The notes beneath the pieces are model-generated. The model worked only from the letters and a program-made list of their open reading frames with translations, made no database searches and was not told where the DNA came from. The translations under genes and the position numbers were made by a program. From Diplocarpon mali (lineage: Eukaryota > Ascomycota > Leotiomycetes > Helotiales > Drepanopezizaceae), in contig JAENRP010000268.1 in NCBI GenBank assembly GCA_024741835.1, positions 1-63,122 on the forward strand: a stretch of DNA of 63,122 nucleotides, given 5' to 3'. Within the stretch, counting starts at the first letter, position 1. Every line of letters starts with the position of its first letter. Shown here piece after piece: positions 1-12,487 of this stretch.

Positions 1-3000
1 GTTGAATTATATAAGAGTTTTTAATAATTAATTTATATAATTTATAAATAATAATTATAAAGTGATCTTTAAGATTAAAATTAAAGATAGACTTTATATT
101 ATTTTAAAGGTAATATTATAGAAATTGACTCTTAGGCCGGACTTATAAGTAGATTCCTTTAAGGAAAGTGCACTTTTTACTTTAATATAATTAAGTAAGG
201 ATAAAGAGAATAGATAGACTTTTAAGCTAGGACTATAAGTGGATTATAAGGTATCCTTAAAGATGACTCTTAAGTTAGGATTATAAGTGAATTTGGCAGA
301 AATGACTCTTAGGCTAAGACTATAAATGGATTCTGCAAATTCGCTAATAATAACTCTTAGGCTAAGATTATAAGTAAAATTCGCAGAAATGACTCTTAGG
401 CTAAGATTGCGAATAGATCTTGCTATTTTTAAGAAATCGACTCTTAAGCTAAGACTGCGAGTAGATCTTGCGGTTTTATTAAAAACAACTCTTAAGTTAG
501 GCTTGCAATTGGAAAATGATAAAACCTTAAATTACTATTACTAGTCCTTTTTAGCTGCTAATAATAAAGTATCGACTGATAATAGGCTACTAAAGCTATT
601 AGAAGCCGAAAGCCTATTAAGGTATTAGCTAATATATAGAAGATTTGCATATCTAAAGCTAGAGAAATTAAAGGGCTTATATAAGGTCTTAACTTTAAAA
701 TAGAAGATTTAAATACTAAAGGATCGCTTAGTATGCTAAATTTATAAGCTAATAAAACTTTAAAATCAGATGCAAATTAAGCTTAATTTATAAAAAGATT
801 TAATACTAGCGTTAATATCTATTAATACTACTAGATTATTTATAACTTTAATTAAAGGAAATAATTAGTTTTCTTAAATAGTAGATAACTCTACTTAGTA
901 GATATAGACCATTTGCACTAAGACTAAATCTAAGCTTATAAAAAAGCTGGAAACTTAGAAAGTAATAGAGGAACGCTAGACTTAATTAAAGCTAATAGCT
1001 ATTAGGTCTAATAACGCATTAGAGATTAAAGCAAAGCTTAATAAATAGGTAAAATAAGGAGTTTATTATAAACTAATTATAATATATAAAGGTTCCTATT
1101 AGAATAGTATCGCTAAGCGAAGCATTTAATAAGTAAAGACTAACTATTGCGCTTTATTATAAGATATTAACCTACTATTGGAATTCTAAGACCTTGCGGT
1201 TAAAGCAAATGCATATTTATAAAATAGAATAAGTAGTAGACTAATAGTTAATAGCATTTGAATATTGCTATATAAGGTATATTTTAAATAGAAATTAAGC
1301 TTAGACTATATCTATATCTTTAAAAGTGTCTACTACTCTTATATTAGCTTAAAGTCCTAGCCTATAGGTATAAAGAATAAGAAGCTAATAGACTAAGGTA
1401 GAGAATATATATTTATTAAATATATTAAATAGATAATAAAGTAATAGATAGTATATACGCTAGATTTAAAGCGAGTAATTATATCCTTAGTAGTTAAGTT
1501 TAATAAAGCTCGAAATAGAAGGAAGCTATCCTTAAAGCTTTATATACTTAGAGATTCGCAAAGTATACTACTTAATAGTAATACTATTAAGCCGAACTAA
1601 TAACCCCTTTCTCTTAGCTTAAGCATATTAAGCGTACCTACTAATCGACGACCTGCTAGTCGCTTAAAGGCCGAATAGACTATTCCTATTATTCGCAAAC
1701 TACTTAAAGTATAGAATAACTTTAATATTATTATCCCTTTAGTTAAAGCACTTAAAGTAAAGGATATTTCCGAAATAAGTATAAGTAATAATAAGCCTCT
1801 ACTATTAGAAAGCGGTTCCTTAGATAATAAGCCTATAGAACCTATAGCTAAACCTACGTCTTTAAAGAGGAATAAAGACTTAGAACTAGAAGATACCTTA
1901 AACGAACGTAAGTTTAAGCGTATTTAAGCTATAATAGTATATAGGATTTATAAGCTCGAACTTTAATAGAGCTTTAATAAAGATAATGCATTCTTAATTA
2001 CTAAAAGAATAATAAAAATCTCTCTTCTAAAGATATATAATAAAGCTATTAATAATCTAAAGAATAGAGTAGTATAAAGTGAAGCAATTTAAAAGGAGAT
2101 AAGCTCTCTTATTACAAATAGTATATAGATAAAGGAACTAATGCTAAAGGATATGAACCTAGTATTAATAAAGTGGGTTTTTATAATTAAAATATATATA
2201 GATAGGACCTTAGAATATTATAAGGTAAGGCTTATAGCTAAGGGCTTCTTTTAATAGTATAAAGAAGACTACTTCGATATATTTGCACTAATAGTTTGTA
2301 TAAATACCCTTTATATATTTATAGCAATAGTAGCTGCTAAGGACCTTGAATATAAATAGTATAATATTAAAAATGCATTTACTAAAGCGATTATAAAAGA
2401 ACGGATTTTTCTCTCTTAATTTAATAGTATTTCTATATGCGCTAGCCACTCTCTTTATATACTTTATAGTATTTATAGGCTTAAATAATTAGCTTATAAT
2501 TAAAACTTCTTATATAGCTTTGCTTTAGTAGAAATAGGATTCGTTTAAAGCCTAGCTGACCTTTATCTATTTACTTATACTAAGTATAGAATTAAGTTGC
2601 TATTATATATTAATAATATTATTATAGCTATAAAGATAACTACTTAATTAAATTAGTTCTTTATAATAATTTAGAAACGTTTTAATACTAAGGATCTAAG
2701 GGGAATTTATAAGATCCTTAATATCTGCGTTATAAGGAACCGCTCTATTTAAGAACTCTAATTAGACTAAGAGCAGTATATTAAGAAGATCTTAGATCAA
2801 ATAGGACTCTTCGCTTATGCTCTTAACTTTAAGCTAAAGCGTACTTTAATTAAAGGAAAGTATAATAAGTTCAAGCCTACTAATGAAAATAAGTAAAAAG
2901 GAGATTTAAAGAAGTACTAATAGGATATTAGAACAATTATATATATTATAGTATATATAAGATCAGATATTACCTTTATTATCAAGTAACTTAGTTAGAA

Positions 3001-3605
3001 CTTAAAGGATCTGACAATTTAATATAAAAATGCAATTAAGCGACTTAAAAGATACCTTTAATTAATAATTATATAAAAGGTAAGATACAGACTAATAAAA
3101 TATATAAGCGCAAAGCTTAAAGTATATACTAATTCTAATTAGGCAAATATAAAAGGTTAGAAAAGTATATTTAAAAGCGTATTAATACTATATAGTAGAC
3201 CTATATTATAAGGAAGTAAGAAGTAGAAATCAGTAGCTACTGCAAGCACTAAGGTAGAATATATATTAATATTATTAAATTGTAAGTAAGGATTATAAAT
3301 TGCTTAAGTTTTAAAAGATATAGGTTTCGCTAAGTATATTAAATAAGATAGGAATTATATTAATCTTTAAGCAGATAATATAAAGGCGATTGCACTTATA
3401 AAGAATTTATACTTATATAAGCGATTAAAATATATTAATATTACCTACTACTTTATCTACAACCTTATTATAAAGAATAAGTTATCGATTACTTATATCT
3501 TAACTAATTGAATAGTAGCAAATAGATTTATAAAGCTATTAGAGATAATTGCAAAGTTTAAAGCATTTAAAGATATATTAAGGTTACAGAAGATAGTAAG
3601 GGCTT
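1..3605 (+). pseudogene. Copia pol remnant of copy A (integrase-RT-RNase H)
   Basis: This was the pol part of the polyprotein and would have carried out integration and reverse transcription. Integrase with the preceding GAG-pre-integrase zinc region lies at about 630-1,480, RT at about 2,130-2,720 and RNase H at about 3,110-3,600. Residues are recognised by collinearity with copy D, where the LLLYIND-type RT active site (family form YVDD) and the YTDSN-type RNase H start are clear. Many in-frame TAA/TAG codons sit where Gln or Trp is expected, and Asp-to-Asn changes hit catalytic positions. All are transitions, so reading-frame length is kept but the gene is dead. Confidence 0.85.
124..512 (+). 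repeat. 39-48 bp minisatellite inside Copia family 1 (copy A)
   Basis: About eight to nine units begin with GACTCTTAGGCTAAGA or a RIP variant. They continue with a TATAAGT/TGCGAGT core and a variable AAATTCGC-like tail. The block lies between protease and integrase. The same block is present in copies B (16,515-16,915) and D (49,855-50,285). Confidence 0.88.
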
Positions 3606-3712
3606 AATAGGCTTAAGGACAACTCCTAGGCCTAGACTGCAAATTAAGTTATATAGTCTTATAAAGGAACGCTTTTAGAAATTTGACTCTTAGTCCTACT
3701 TTATAAGTAGGA
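3606..3712 (+). repeat. Extra copies of the family-1 minisatellite unit downstream of RNase H (copy A)
   Basis: Two diverged units (AACTCCTAGGCCTAGACTGC and GACTCTTAGTCCTACTTTAT) lie between the end of RNase H and the 3' LTR. They resemble the internal repeat but are outside the recognisable coding region. Confidence 0.7.
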
Positions 3713-3847
3713 TTAGTGATTTCAATAGAGGTTGCTATTAATTAATTGTTTTTTAATTTAAAGAGATACTTAAGAGTTGGATTAGCATAAAAGGATAATT
3801 ATTATTTTCCCAACTATAGGTTAATCGGAGTAAGGTCTAAGTAAGGG

Positions 3848-4042
3848 TATTAAGATAAGTAATATAGCTATTACTTTAATATATTATTATATAACCCTAC
3901 TACTTAATTAGTAGGATATTAATACATATATAGCTATAGGGAAGAAAGGGGTAACCTTCCTTCTCTAACTCTTACTAATATATCGACTATTGACCTTTAG
4001 AAGCCTCCTTTACCTATTGCGCCGACTCACTTAAGCTCAATA
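3848..4042 (+). repeat. 3' LTR of Copia family 1 copy A (195 bp)
   Basis: It starts TATTAAGATA (RIP form of TGTTGAGATA) and ends CTCAATA. It aligns over its length with the LTRs of copies B and D. Confidence 0.88.
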
Positions 4043-4299
4043 CTTTTAATAATATCCTATCCCTTTTGAAAATCGATTTGCAGTTGTTTCGACTTTTAAT
4101 AGAGTTAGGATCTTAAAGATCTCTTAGACAAACTGGGAGCTTAAGTATAGCTTATTAACTAGTATAATCGAGAAACGCTTTTATTAGCCGGATTTTCTCA
4201 ACTACTCCTTTTGTAAAAGTGCTATAGGCAGAAGTTAAGAGAGCACTACGCTATTAGAACCCTTTTTCTATAGAACCCCTTTTTAATTAAATTACTACC

Positions 4300-5673
4300 G
4301 AAACTAAAATCGGTAAAATGAATTCCTTATTAGCCGGAAGTTAGCAAATATAGAATATACCTAATTCGTTTAAGGAACCAGCTTCTATAGGGAGTACCCC
4401 TATCCTAGCTCTTAGGGCCGGACCTTCTTCTGCTGCTAAGGGCAAGAGACTATAATGCTATAGCTAAGCTAATTAAGATAAGCGAGACTTTTCGAACTTA
4501 AACGTCTTATAAGGAATAGTCTTAGGTTTAAAGGAATCCTTATAACGCTAAGATTAATTTAATTGATAATTATAAAGCGAGATTAGTAGGATTGCCTAGG
4601 CTATCTTTAGCCTAAAGACCTTAGCTTATCAAAGCTAAGAGACGGCTTAGCGCGTATATTAAACTATTAAGTAAGAATCCACCTACCCTTAAGAGACCTA
4701 GCCTCCTTTAGAAGTCGATATAAATATAAAACGGCTAAAAATTCAGCTGATTGAAAAGATCACCCCCTTTGATAATAGGACCTCTTTAATATATAAGTAG
4801 TAATTAGCTTTAGTCCGAGACCGATTGTAAGTTAATACTGACCTATATCCGAATGAGCAAGCTCGCTAAGCCCTTATTTAAGGATCTACTATAGGATAAG
4901 CCCGAACGTACCTTGAACCCTAGTACCTTTCGGAAACTAACCCCTTTCGAAACTATTAAGAAATAGTAGAATTGCTAAGCAATTACTTTTTAACTAGCTA
5001 AGAGGTAGACCTATTTTAATCCACCTTCTACTACCTTTATATAAAGGAAGCCGGTTATTTTAAAGAAACTTTCCTTTAGTTTCAGGCCTAATTCTAATCT
5101 ACTACGATCTAGGGAGAGGTCTTAAGATTTAAGTAGTTCTTCTTTATATAGAATAAGATTACCCCTTAGCTTAAAGCTACCTACGCCTTAGCTAAGGCCT
5201 TTTAAAAGAAGGACTATACTATTATAGTTAACTAATTGAACGCCTTTGATACTAAACGCTAAAGTAACCAACTTCTCAACCCTTTAATTAAAAGCAAGGC
5301 AACCTTGGTATTATATTAGAAGATATCTGGTTTACTCTTTAATAAGACCGCTTGCGGTCCGAGCGCCAGAAGTACTACTTGAGTCTTTAGGCCACTAGCC
5401 TTAAAGCCGACTACCCCTTTTCGCTAAGATATGCTAACTAAGGCTAATTCTCCTACTTTGCCCTTTAAGCAAGCCATCTGCTAGACTTATAGTAAAACTA
5501 GTTATTATAAGACTAAGTGCCCTTTTATAAGTAAGATTAATACTTTAAAAGATATAAAGGAAGCTAATCTGACTTTAGATTTAATTAAGAATAAGGTCGA
5601 AATAGAAGAAGATTAAAAAAATAAAAAGGCTTAGGAAAAGACTCTTACTTAAGCTTGCGAAAGTGCAACTTAT
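4300..5673 (+). pseudogene. Gypsy C1 gag remnant with CCHC zinc knuckle
   Basis: This is the structural (capsid/nucleocapsid) region of the element. The clearest motif is a zinc knuckle at 5,479-5,520. Read with TAT as mutated TGT/CAT it fits CX2CX4HX4C: Cys, Trp as TAG, then Tyr in the Cys and His places, then Cys. Upstream coding is inferred from the frame and from the usual gag position; its start is not visible. The gag frame differs from the pol frame by one base. Confidence 0.7.
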
Positions 5674-8600
5674 TAAAGCTAGATCTTAACTCTTTAATAA
5701 AAGGGAAGCAATTCCTAACTTCTTATACTATTAGTATAAATGGACTTAGAGTATTATTATTAGCTTTAATAGATACTAAAGCCCTTAGTTACCTATTTTT
5801 AAATCATTCCCTTTTTATATATCTTTCGAAAGCGATTGGCTTTAAAATTCTTCCTCTTTTAGCCCTTATTCCTATCTATAGATTTTAGAATACTATTTGC
5901 GCATAAGCTATGTACTATATGCGCTTTTACTTAATAATTGATAGAAGGCGTATTTATAACTACCCTTAGGTTATTCTTAACTTAAGCTAGCGCGATGCTA
6001 TTATTAGAGTTAAATAGATACGCCGATTCCGACTTAAACTTGATCTAAAGGAAAACTGATTTATATAACCTTTGTATTACCTCCTATCTTCCTAATTTGC
6101 AAAGGAAATCGTTATTCGTCTTTCCCCTTTTAAAGGACTTTGGATCTGATCTAATTATTAAGCCGATATTAATTATAAAGAATAGGAAATAGCTATAGAT
6201 AAAGCTTAATAGATTAATAGAAGATAGTCCTATATTAATTTAATAGTCCTAGCTAAGCGTAAGATCCCTATTGCTATTACTAAGCCAGCGCCCTTGCTTA
6301 TAACTAAGCTAGATCTAGGAAAATAGTCTAATACAAATCGACTATAATCTATCCTTATTTGCAAATGTCCTAAAGTTGCAGTTCCTATTTGCGAAATTAG
6401 TACTAATACCTTTTATTATAATATAAAGTGTAAAGAGACTAAGTTCTTTTAAACCAGTATTTATAAAGTGGATAGGATTCTAAAGGAAAGATATAAGCTT
6501 AAGAATCCTAATGTCGAAAAGCTAATCAACGATCGACTCTTGAAATAGTACTAATCTTTAAAATAAGCCTTTTTAAAAAGGGATATAGATACCTTCCCTT
6601 CCTATCGGTACTATAATTATAAGATATAGCTAAAAGGGCCTTTGCCTAACGCCTATTCGCCCCTTTACTATTAATCTACTAAGGAGCTTAAGGTTATAAA
6701 AGAGTACTTACTTAAGAATTTAAATAAAGGCTTTATTAAGATAAGTACTAGTCCTTTTGCTTCGCTAGTGCTATTTATAAAGAAGGCCGACGGTAGCCTC
6801 CGATTTTACATAGACTACTAAAAGCTAAATGCACTAACTCGGAAGGATGCTTACCTGATTCTAAGGATAGACGAGCTTTTAAGGCAAGTATCTAAAGCTA
6901 AGATTTTTATAAAGTTAGATATTTGAGCCGCTTTTAATCGAATATAAATAGACCTTAAATTAGAGGAATATACTACCTTTTAAATAAAGTACAGATCCTA
7001 TAAATGTAAGGTTCTTCTATTTGGCCTTTATAATAGACCTAGTACTTATTAGTAGTATATAAATAATGTTCTTTTAAATTACTTAGATATTTTTTATATA
7101 GTGTATTTAGATGATATTCTAATTTACTTTAAGAATATTAAGGAGCACTAGGGCTATATTGAAAAGGTATTGAAATAACTCTTAAAGGCTGGCCTTTAAG
7201 CAGATATTAAAAAGTGCGAGTTCTATATTATTTAAATTTAATATCTTAAATATATTCTAATAATAATTAAGATCGAACCAGACCTTGAAAAGGTCGAACT
7301 ACTACGCAATTGGAAATACTTAAAAACTATTACTAAAGTAAAGTCCTACTTAGGATTTTGCAGGTTCTATTAATAATTCATTTACAACTTTAAGCTAATC
7401 GCCAAATCCCTTTCTATTTTAACTCGACTAATAGTACTTTAGAATTAGATAGAAGAGTGCCGAATTGCTTTTAAAGAGCTTTATAAGCAGTTGCTCTCGA
7501 TTTAGCGGATTTACTATTTTGACCCTAACTTGCTTATAAAGCTGGAAACTGATGCTTCTAATAGTATTATTGCTAAAGTACTTTCTTAGTAATATTCCGA
7601 TAAGCAATAGTACCTAATTGGCTTCTATTCGCATATACTCTCTAATTATAAACCTAATTGGGAAATATATAATAAGGAACTCTTTGCTATTATTAAATCC
7701 TATTATAAATAAAGACCTAAGCTTATATTACTTAAGGAGCGAGTTGATATTTACTTAGATTATCGCTCCTTTAAGTACTTTATAACTATTAAGGTTCTAA
7801 TCGCGAAATAGTACTAATAGATGGAATTTTTATCTAATTTCAATTTTCGAATCGTATATACTCTTAGGAAAGATAACTAAAAGGCTAATATTCTTAACTG
7901 CTAAGAGTAAGATATGCCAGTTTATAAATAAGCAAAGCTAAATAGCCGATCTTAAGTTTTGATTTCCCTTGCTTAGTTAGACCCTTGAATTAATACTAAA
8001 CTGGCCGACAAATTTCTCGCCGAATCTACTAAAGGTACCTTTGCCTTAATATTAACTAATGCTTCTGATTCGACCTCGAATTGACCTAAGGATTCCTTTG
8101 ATTTAATCGAAAAGCTTTATTAAGATAATTGCAAATCCTTTTAAAAGATTTGCACCGACCTCCTTAAGAACTACTCTTTAAAAGACAGATTGCTTTACTT
8201 TAAGGAGCGTCTCTGCGTACGCTATAATACTCCTTTATATACTTGTTTAATTTAAGAAGCTTATAACCAACCTTTAAGCGCGCACCTTAGTAGCTTAAAG
8301 ACCTATTAGCTTTTTACTCTTAAGTACTATTAGGTTAGGATAGGTTCGGACTATAAAAGATTTATTACAAACTATAGACCTTATCAATTCTTATATTTAA
8401 AGATAATTAAATAATAAGGCCTTTTATAGCTCCTTCTTATTCCTAACTATCCTATATAGCACTTGTATATAAATTTTAAGGATTTCCCTTTTAATAAGCA
8501 CGGTTTTAATCGAATCCTGGTTTTTATAGACCGACTTAGTAAGAGCGCTATTATAATCCCTTATTAAAAAGATATTAACGCTTAAGGAACTGCCCGATTG

Positions 8601-9550
8601 TTCATTTAATAGATATATTAATTCGGCTATACTTTAAAGACAATTACCTTAGACCGAGGTCCCTAATTCGTCTCCTCATTTTAAAGAGAGTTCTGCTATA
8701 TTATTAGTATTAAGATTAAACTCTCTATAGCGTACTATAAGGAGACTAACAGCTAAACAGAGATCATAAATAAGTATATTAATTTAAGGCTACAGCCTTT
8801 TGTTAATTACTATTAAGATAATTAAAGCGAGCTGATTCTATTAATAGATTATGCGCAATCTACCTTCCTTTACGCTTCTATTAGTATAATCCTATATTAG
8901 CTTAAGTATAGAGTTGTACCTTAGATAAGTTAGGACTAGATCTTTTTAAAACTGTCTAACCTATAAGAGAGATTAAACTAAGCAGAGGCTAGGCTAATAG
9001 TAGAAAGGATACACTTAGCTTAAGAAGTGGCGAAAGGCGATATAGAACGCACCTAGGAGAAAATGTATAAGTCTACGAATTAATATTAAAGGGAGATTGA
9101 TTAAGAACCTAGAGATATAATCTACCTCTTGATAAAAAATCTTAAGAACTACCGCCTTAGTAGGAAACTGGCCAATTAATAGGATAGTCCTTTTAAGGTT
9201 CTTAAGAAGGTAGGCAATTTATATTAGATTAAGCTGCTTATAGGTTCTATAATATATAATATCTTTGCGCTAAAGCTACTATTTAAAGATCTATAGAACC
9301 CTTTACTAGATTAGAAATAACCTTAGCCTATTATAGAAAAGATCGCAGGGTAAGAAGAGTATAAGGTATTTAAGATACTAAGTATATACCTATCTTAAGG
9401 GAACTTAAAGTACTAGGTCAAATGGACTAGTTATAACCTTAATTTAAGTTAGTATTGCGCCTTAAATTTTATAAGATCCTTGTATAAGATTTGCGACTTT
9501 TATTAAGCTAATCCTATAAAGCTAAGACTACCTTAGAACTTATAAGCTTA
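5622..9550 (+). pseudogene. Gypsy C1 pol remnant (protease-RT-RNase H-integrase-chromodomain)
   Basis: One frame carries the whole enzymatic part. The protease at 5,655-5,888 has ALIDTKA in place of the DTGA/DSGA catalytic loop. RT spans about 6,750-7,300 with an intact YLDDILIY at 7,104-7,127. RNase H lies at about 7,500-7,830 and includes an ETDAS motif. Integrase lies at about 8,250-9,000, with a GPQF-type motif near 8,660. A chromodomain lies at about 9,350-9,520 (EYKV...YQVKW). In-frame TAA/TAG/TGA codons at Gln and Trp positions run throughout. The chromodomain marks a chromovirus; in that group it directs insertion into silent chromatin, which fits this AT-rich setting. Confidence 0.85.
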
Positions 9551-9689
9551 GCTAAAGGCTTAGGAAAGCAGTATAGATGATTATAGTCACTTAGAAGATA
9601 ATAGGCCAGACGTAAAATAAGTTAGTAAATAAATTTAAAAATATAAAAAAAAAGGAGAAAAATAATAAAAAATATAAAAATAATAATAC

Positions 9690-10300
9690 TAGGCCTATTA
9701 CCTCCTCTCCTTATAACTCCTCCGACCCCTCCTTTTCTGCGCTTAAGGAAATAAGCTCTAACTCTATTCTAGAGCTAGAGCTCGCCTCCTATCTACGCCC
9801 CCGCTTAGAATAACCCCGACCTCCTTTTGCTACTGCTAGCGCCGCCCTATTAGCCGCTGCGCCTAACGCGACCCTTATTACTATAAGCCCCTCTTCCCTT
9901 ATAAGAGACTCTGCTGCTATAGCAGTCCGCTCTATTAACGCAGCGATAGACCTTAAGAGGCTTAGTATAATTCGGCTAGATTGCTTTAACCTCGCTAGCT
10001 AGGACTTAATAAGGTCGCTGCGCTCCTATTAGAAAGTTAGCGATCGATTTGATACTAATTTAGATTTAACTTATAGTAACTATCGCCTAGACCTCCTTTA
10101 GCTGGTTTACTATAGCCTTAGCTATAGAGCAAAGCTCCGCAAGGCTAGCGCGCTTGAATTAAGTATAGCTAATCGGAGCCTCCGCGCTAGCTACTAGCAG
10201 GAGGTTGATAAGGATCTAGGCGCGCTAGACCGCCTCTTAATAGAGCATCTCGCGATTCCTTGCCAAAATCGCATGCGCGTCCTTATTATTATTATTATTA
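9690..10300 (+). pseudogene. Unassigned reading frame downstream of Gypsy C1 pol
   Basis: After the chromodomain, a different plus-strand frame (starting near 9,691) stays open for about 200 codons except for TAG/TAA codons that could be mutated CAG/CAA/TGG. The product would be rich in Leu, Ala, Ser and Arg, with heptad-like Leu/Arg stretches and a long helical look. I recognise no domain. The region is less AT-biased than pol. It could be an extra 3' ORF of the element, or host DNA captured or interrupted by it. Confidence 0.4.
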
Positions 10301-10935
10301 TTCCCCTCTTGCTATTAGGGAGCCTCCCCTTACTACTCCTTAAGGGCCGCAGATAGTGCTGCGAACTCCTTACTAATATAAGAGGGAAGCTATAAATAAG
10401 TATTAGCGCAATTAAGTGTCTAGACTCGATTTAGGATACTTATAGGGATGCACTCTGCCTTCTGCTCCTAGTACTAGTAGTACTTCTTACTACGCTCCAA
10501 TTCAAACTCGCACTTATGTGTAATATTGCGTATAAGGCGCTATACGTACTAGTAATAATAAACGCAGTAGGCCACTATAAGGGCGCCCGACGGCAGGGGA
10601 ATTAGCACTACGCATATTAGACGCGATTCGACCCTAGATTAAGACAACTTACTTATAGTAGTTAGTAGTAGTAGTAGTAATTGTTTCTACTACTATGCAT
10701 TAGCCCTACGCTATAGTAGTAGGAGTAAGGGACCTATGCGATTGTATATAGTTATTATACTAAGGAAGGAAGATCCTATAAAAGGAAAAACAAATTTAAG
10801 TGTATAAAGCGACTTACGCTAAACTAAATATAGAATAGTACCATTTATATAATAATGCGTTAAATACATTACTATACGAAAATCATCATAACCTACTAAC
10901 GCTTATAGGCAAGCGTTCTCAAAGGGGGAAGGTAG
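10300..10935. other. Intergenic/relic region without a recognisable gene
   Basis: An (ATT)6-like tract at about 10,285-10,302 and several short GTA-trinucleotide runs near 10,660-10,690 are visible. The sequence is mixed in base composition and may include the 3' end of Gypsy C1. No open frame or RNA gene is supported. Confidence 0.5.
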
Positions 10936-11242
10936 TATAATAGCTATACCTCCACTTAGTGCAATTACCTAAGAGTATAGCGTTTTAAGGTTTTGCAATC
11001 TCGATTTAATATAGGATTATCTCGAATCGACCTTAAAGGTATAAAAGGATATTCTTATATAATATTATATAAATAGATAAAGAGCCTTAAGCTACTTATA
11101 TATATAAGGAAGAAGGGCTCTTCCTTAAGGAGGGCTTTCTAACTTCTTCGTTTCTTTCGTATTAAACCTATAGAATACGCCTTTTGCACCACTTCTTGCT
11201 CCTATACTTGATCTCGCACTTCGGCGGTTCTGTATTGTTACA
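10936..11242 (+). repeat. 307 bp LTR, plus orientation, inverted partner of the solo LTR at 11,823
   Basis: It starts TATAATAGC (RIP form of TGTAACGGC) and ends ATTGTTACA. It aligns along its whole length with the reverse complement of 11,823-12,129. Flanking pentamers (GGTAG left, CTTAC right) do not match, so this is not a clean solo insertion; it marks the truncated end of Copia element I or a rearrangement. It is far more RIP-mutated than its partner. Confidence 0.78.
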
Positions 11243-11822
11243 CTTACCTTTGAGGTAATGAAATACGTACTTCTTTCCTAAATCCTTCTCCTAAGCCTCT
11301 CTTTTCGATTTGTTAATTGCGAAACAATCTTCTACCTTATAGTATAGCTCTGGTTGCTTGCAATAAGGACAGGGGGAGTTAGGGGAGGAGGTAGTAGTAT
11401 TCCTGGAGGTACTCTTCTTTAAGTCTTTAAAACCTCCTTTGTTTTCTGACTTCTTATAGTTAGAGGAATGCGGCTTGCCAGCCGATTTATTACTATATAA
11501 GACGGTTCCGTTCATTTTTGAACTCTATAAGGCTTGAGCTTCATTAGTAATATCTTTAATAAGAGCTTTAAGCGTGATCTCTGATTTTCGTCCAGCTGCT
11601 ATAGCTGAGCGAAGGTTAGAGCGTTATCGATCTACCTAAATAGGCTATCTATTAGAATAGCTAGTAATAAATATAATAGGGTACTAGTGAAAGGGAGGGG
11701 CAGAGTCGAGAGCTTCCAATTTAGTAATTGAAAGTCTAAAAGCGACGACGTAAGCTTCGAGTGAGTTGAAGTTATTATATTTAATAGTGACGTAGGTCTA
11801 TATAGCGTTATATTTAAGCACT
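11243..11822 (-). pseudogene. Copia I gag, C-terminal part with zinc knuckle
   Basis: Minus-strand gag sequence with an open stretch at 11,291-11,515. It contains CPYC followed by Tyr (mutated His) and then DC, a Copia nucleocapsid zinc knuckle, preceded by Ser/Thr-rich linker sequence. This protein would bind element RNA in the particle. It continues in frame from the N-terminal part at 12,130-12,482 once the solo LTR and one GCACT are taken out. It is cut off by the LTR at 11,242. Confidence 0.7.
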
Positions 11823-12129
11823 TGTAATGACACAGAACCGCCGAAGTGCGAGATCAAGTATAGGAGCAAGAAGTGGTGCAAAAGGCGTATTCTATAGGTC
11901 TAATACGAAGGAAACGAAGAAGTTAGAGAGCCCTCCTTAGGGGAGAGCCCTTCTTCCTTATATATATAAGCAGCTCAAGGCTCTTTATCCGTTCACGTGA
12001 TATTATGTAAGAATATCCTTTTGCACCTTCGGGGTCGATTTAAGAAAACCCTACGTCGAATCGAGATTGCAAAACCTTAAAACGCCGTACTCCTAGGTAA
12101 TTGCACTAAGTGGAGGTGCAGCCGTTACA
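11823..12129 (-). repeat. Solo LTR (307 bp), target duplication GCACT
   Basis: On the minus strand it begins TGTAACGGCTGCA and ends GTCATTACA, so both ends carry the TGTAA/TTACA inverted termini. It is flanked by GCACT at 11,818-11,822 and 12,130-12,134. It contains a TATATATAAGG TATA-like box. It is only lightly RIP-mutated and sits inside the Copia I gag frame, so it is a later insertion that lost its interior by LTR recombination. Confidence 0.9.
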
Positions 12130-12482
12130 GCACTATTCCAGATCCTTCGTACTATTTTTAAAGAGCTTCCTATATATCTAAGGCAGATTTATCGCCTTTT
12201 GTATAAGCTAGTAGGCCTGGTTTGCAATTAAGTATAATAGTAAGCTTTATTTGAGATTCCTTAGCTTCCTATCTAATCCAATTGTCCCTTTCTTTAAGTG
12301 TAATAGAACGGTCCTATAAGTCAACCTTAGGTAGAGTATATATTCTAGCTTTTATATAAAGATATATGATTAAGGCGTTTGACTTTGCAAGGTTTAAAAC
12401 CTTATTCTTCTACTAGCTGTAGTCCTCTGCGCCTTTAAGCTTTTAAGACTTAGGCAGGCTAAGGGCAGCTGAAGATAATAAC
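12130..12482 (-). pseudogene. Copia I gag, middle part
   Basis: The minus-strand frame reads LKGAEDYS then two TAG codons at the usual Trp/Gln positions, the typical start of a Copia-type gag polypeptide. About 100 more codons follow, with TAG/TAA only at Gln/Trp-like sites. It joins the downstream gag part across the solo LTR without a frameshift. Confidence 0.72.
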
Positions 12483-12487
12483 GATAT

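Larger units (their letters stand above)
1..4042 (+). mobile_element. Copia LTR retrotransposon, family 1, copy A (3' two-thirds; left end outside window)
   Basis: The window opens inside a RIP-degraded Ty1/Copia element. Base 1 corresponds to position 49,730 of copy D, just after the protease. Order seen: repeat block, integrase, reverse transcriptase, RNase H, 3' LTR. It ends in CTCAATA, a RIP form of the family terminus CTCAACA. The DNA after it (from 4,043) belongs to a Gypsy element, so A probably inserted there, but the left target-site copy is outside the window and the duplication cannot be checked. Confidence 0.9.
4043..10750 (+). mobile_element. Gypsy/Ty3 chromovirus remnant C1
   Basis: A RIP-degraded Gypsy element with gag, protease, RT, RNase H, integrase and a C-terminal chromodomain in that order. 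Its 5' part and LTR are missing or outside the window. I could not prove a 3' LTR, so the right limit (about 10,750) is a guess based on the change of sequence before the LTR at 10,936. The protease sequence and the 3' region differ from Gypsy family E, so this is a separate family. Confidence 0.8.

Noticed and set aside
5655..5888. Independent small gene of 77 codons
   Set aside because: It is the protease part of the Gypsy C1 pol frame, open by chance between RIP stops.
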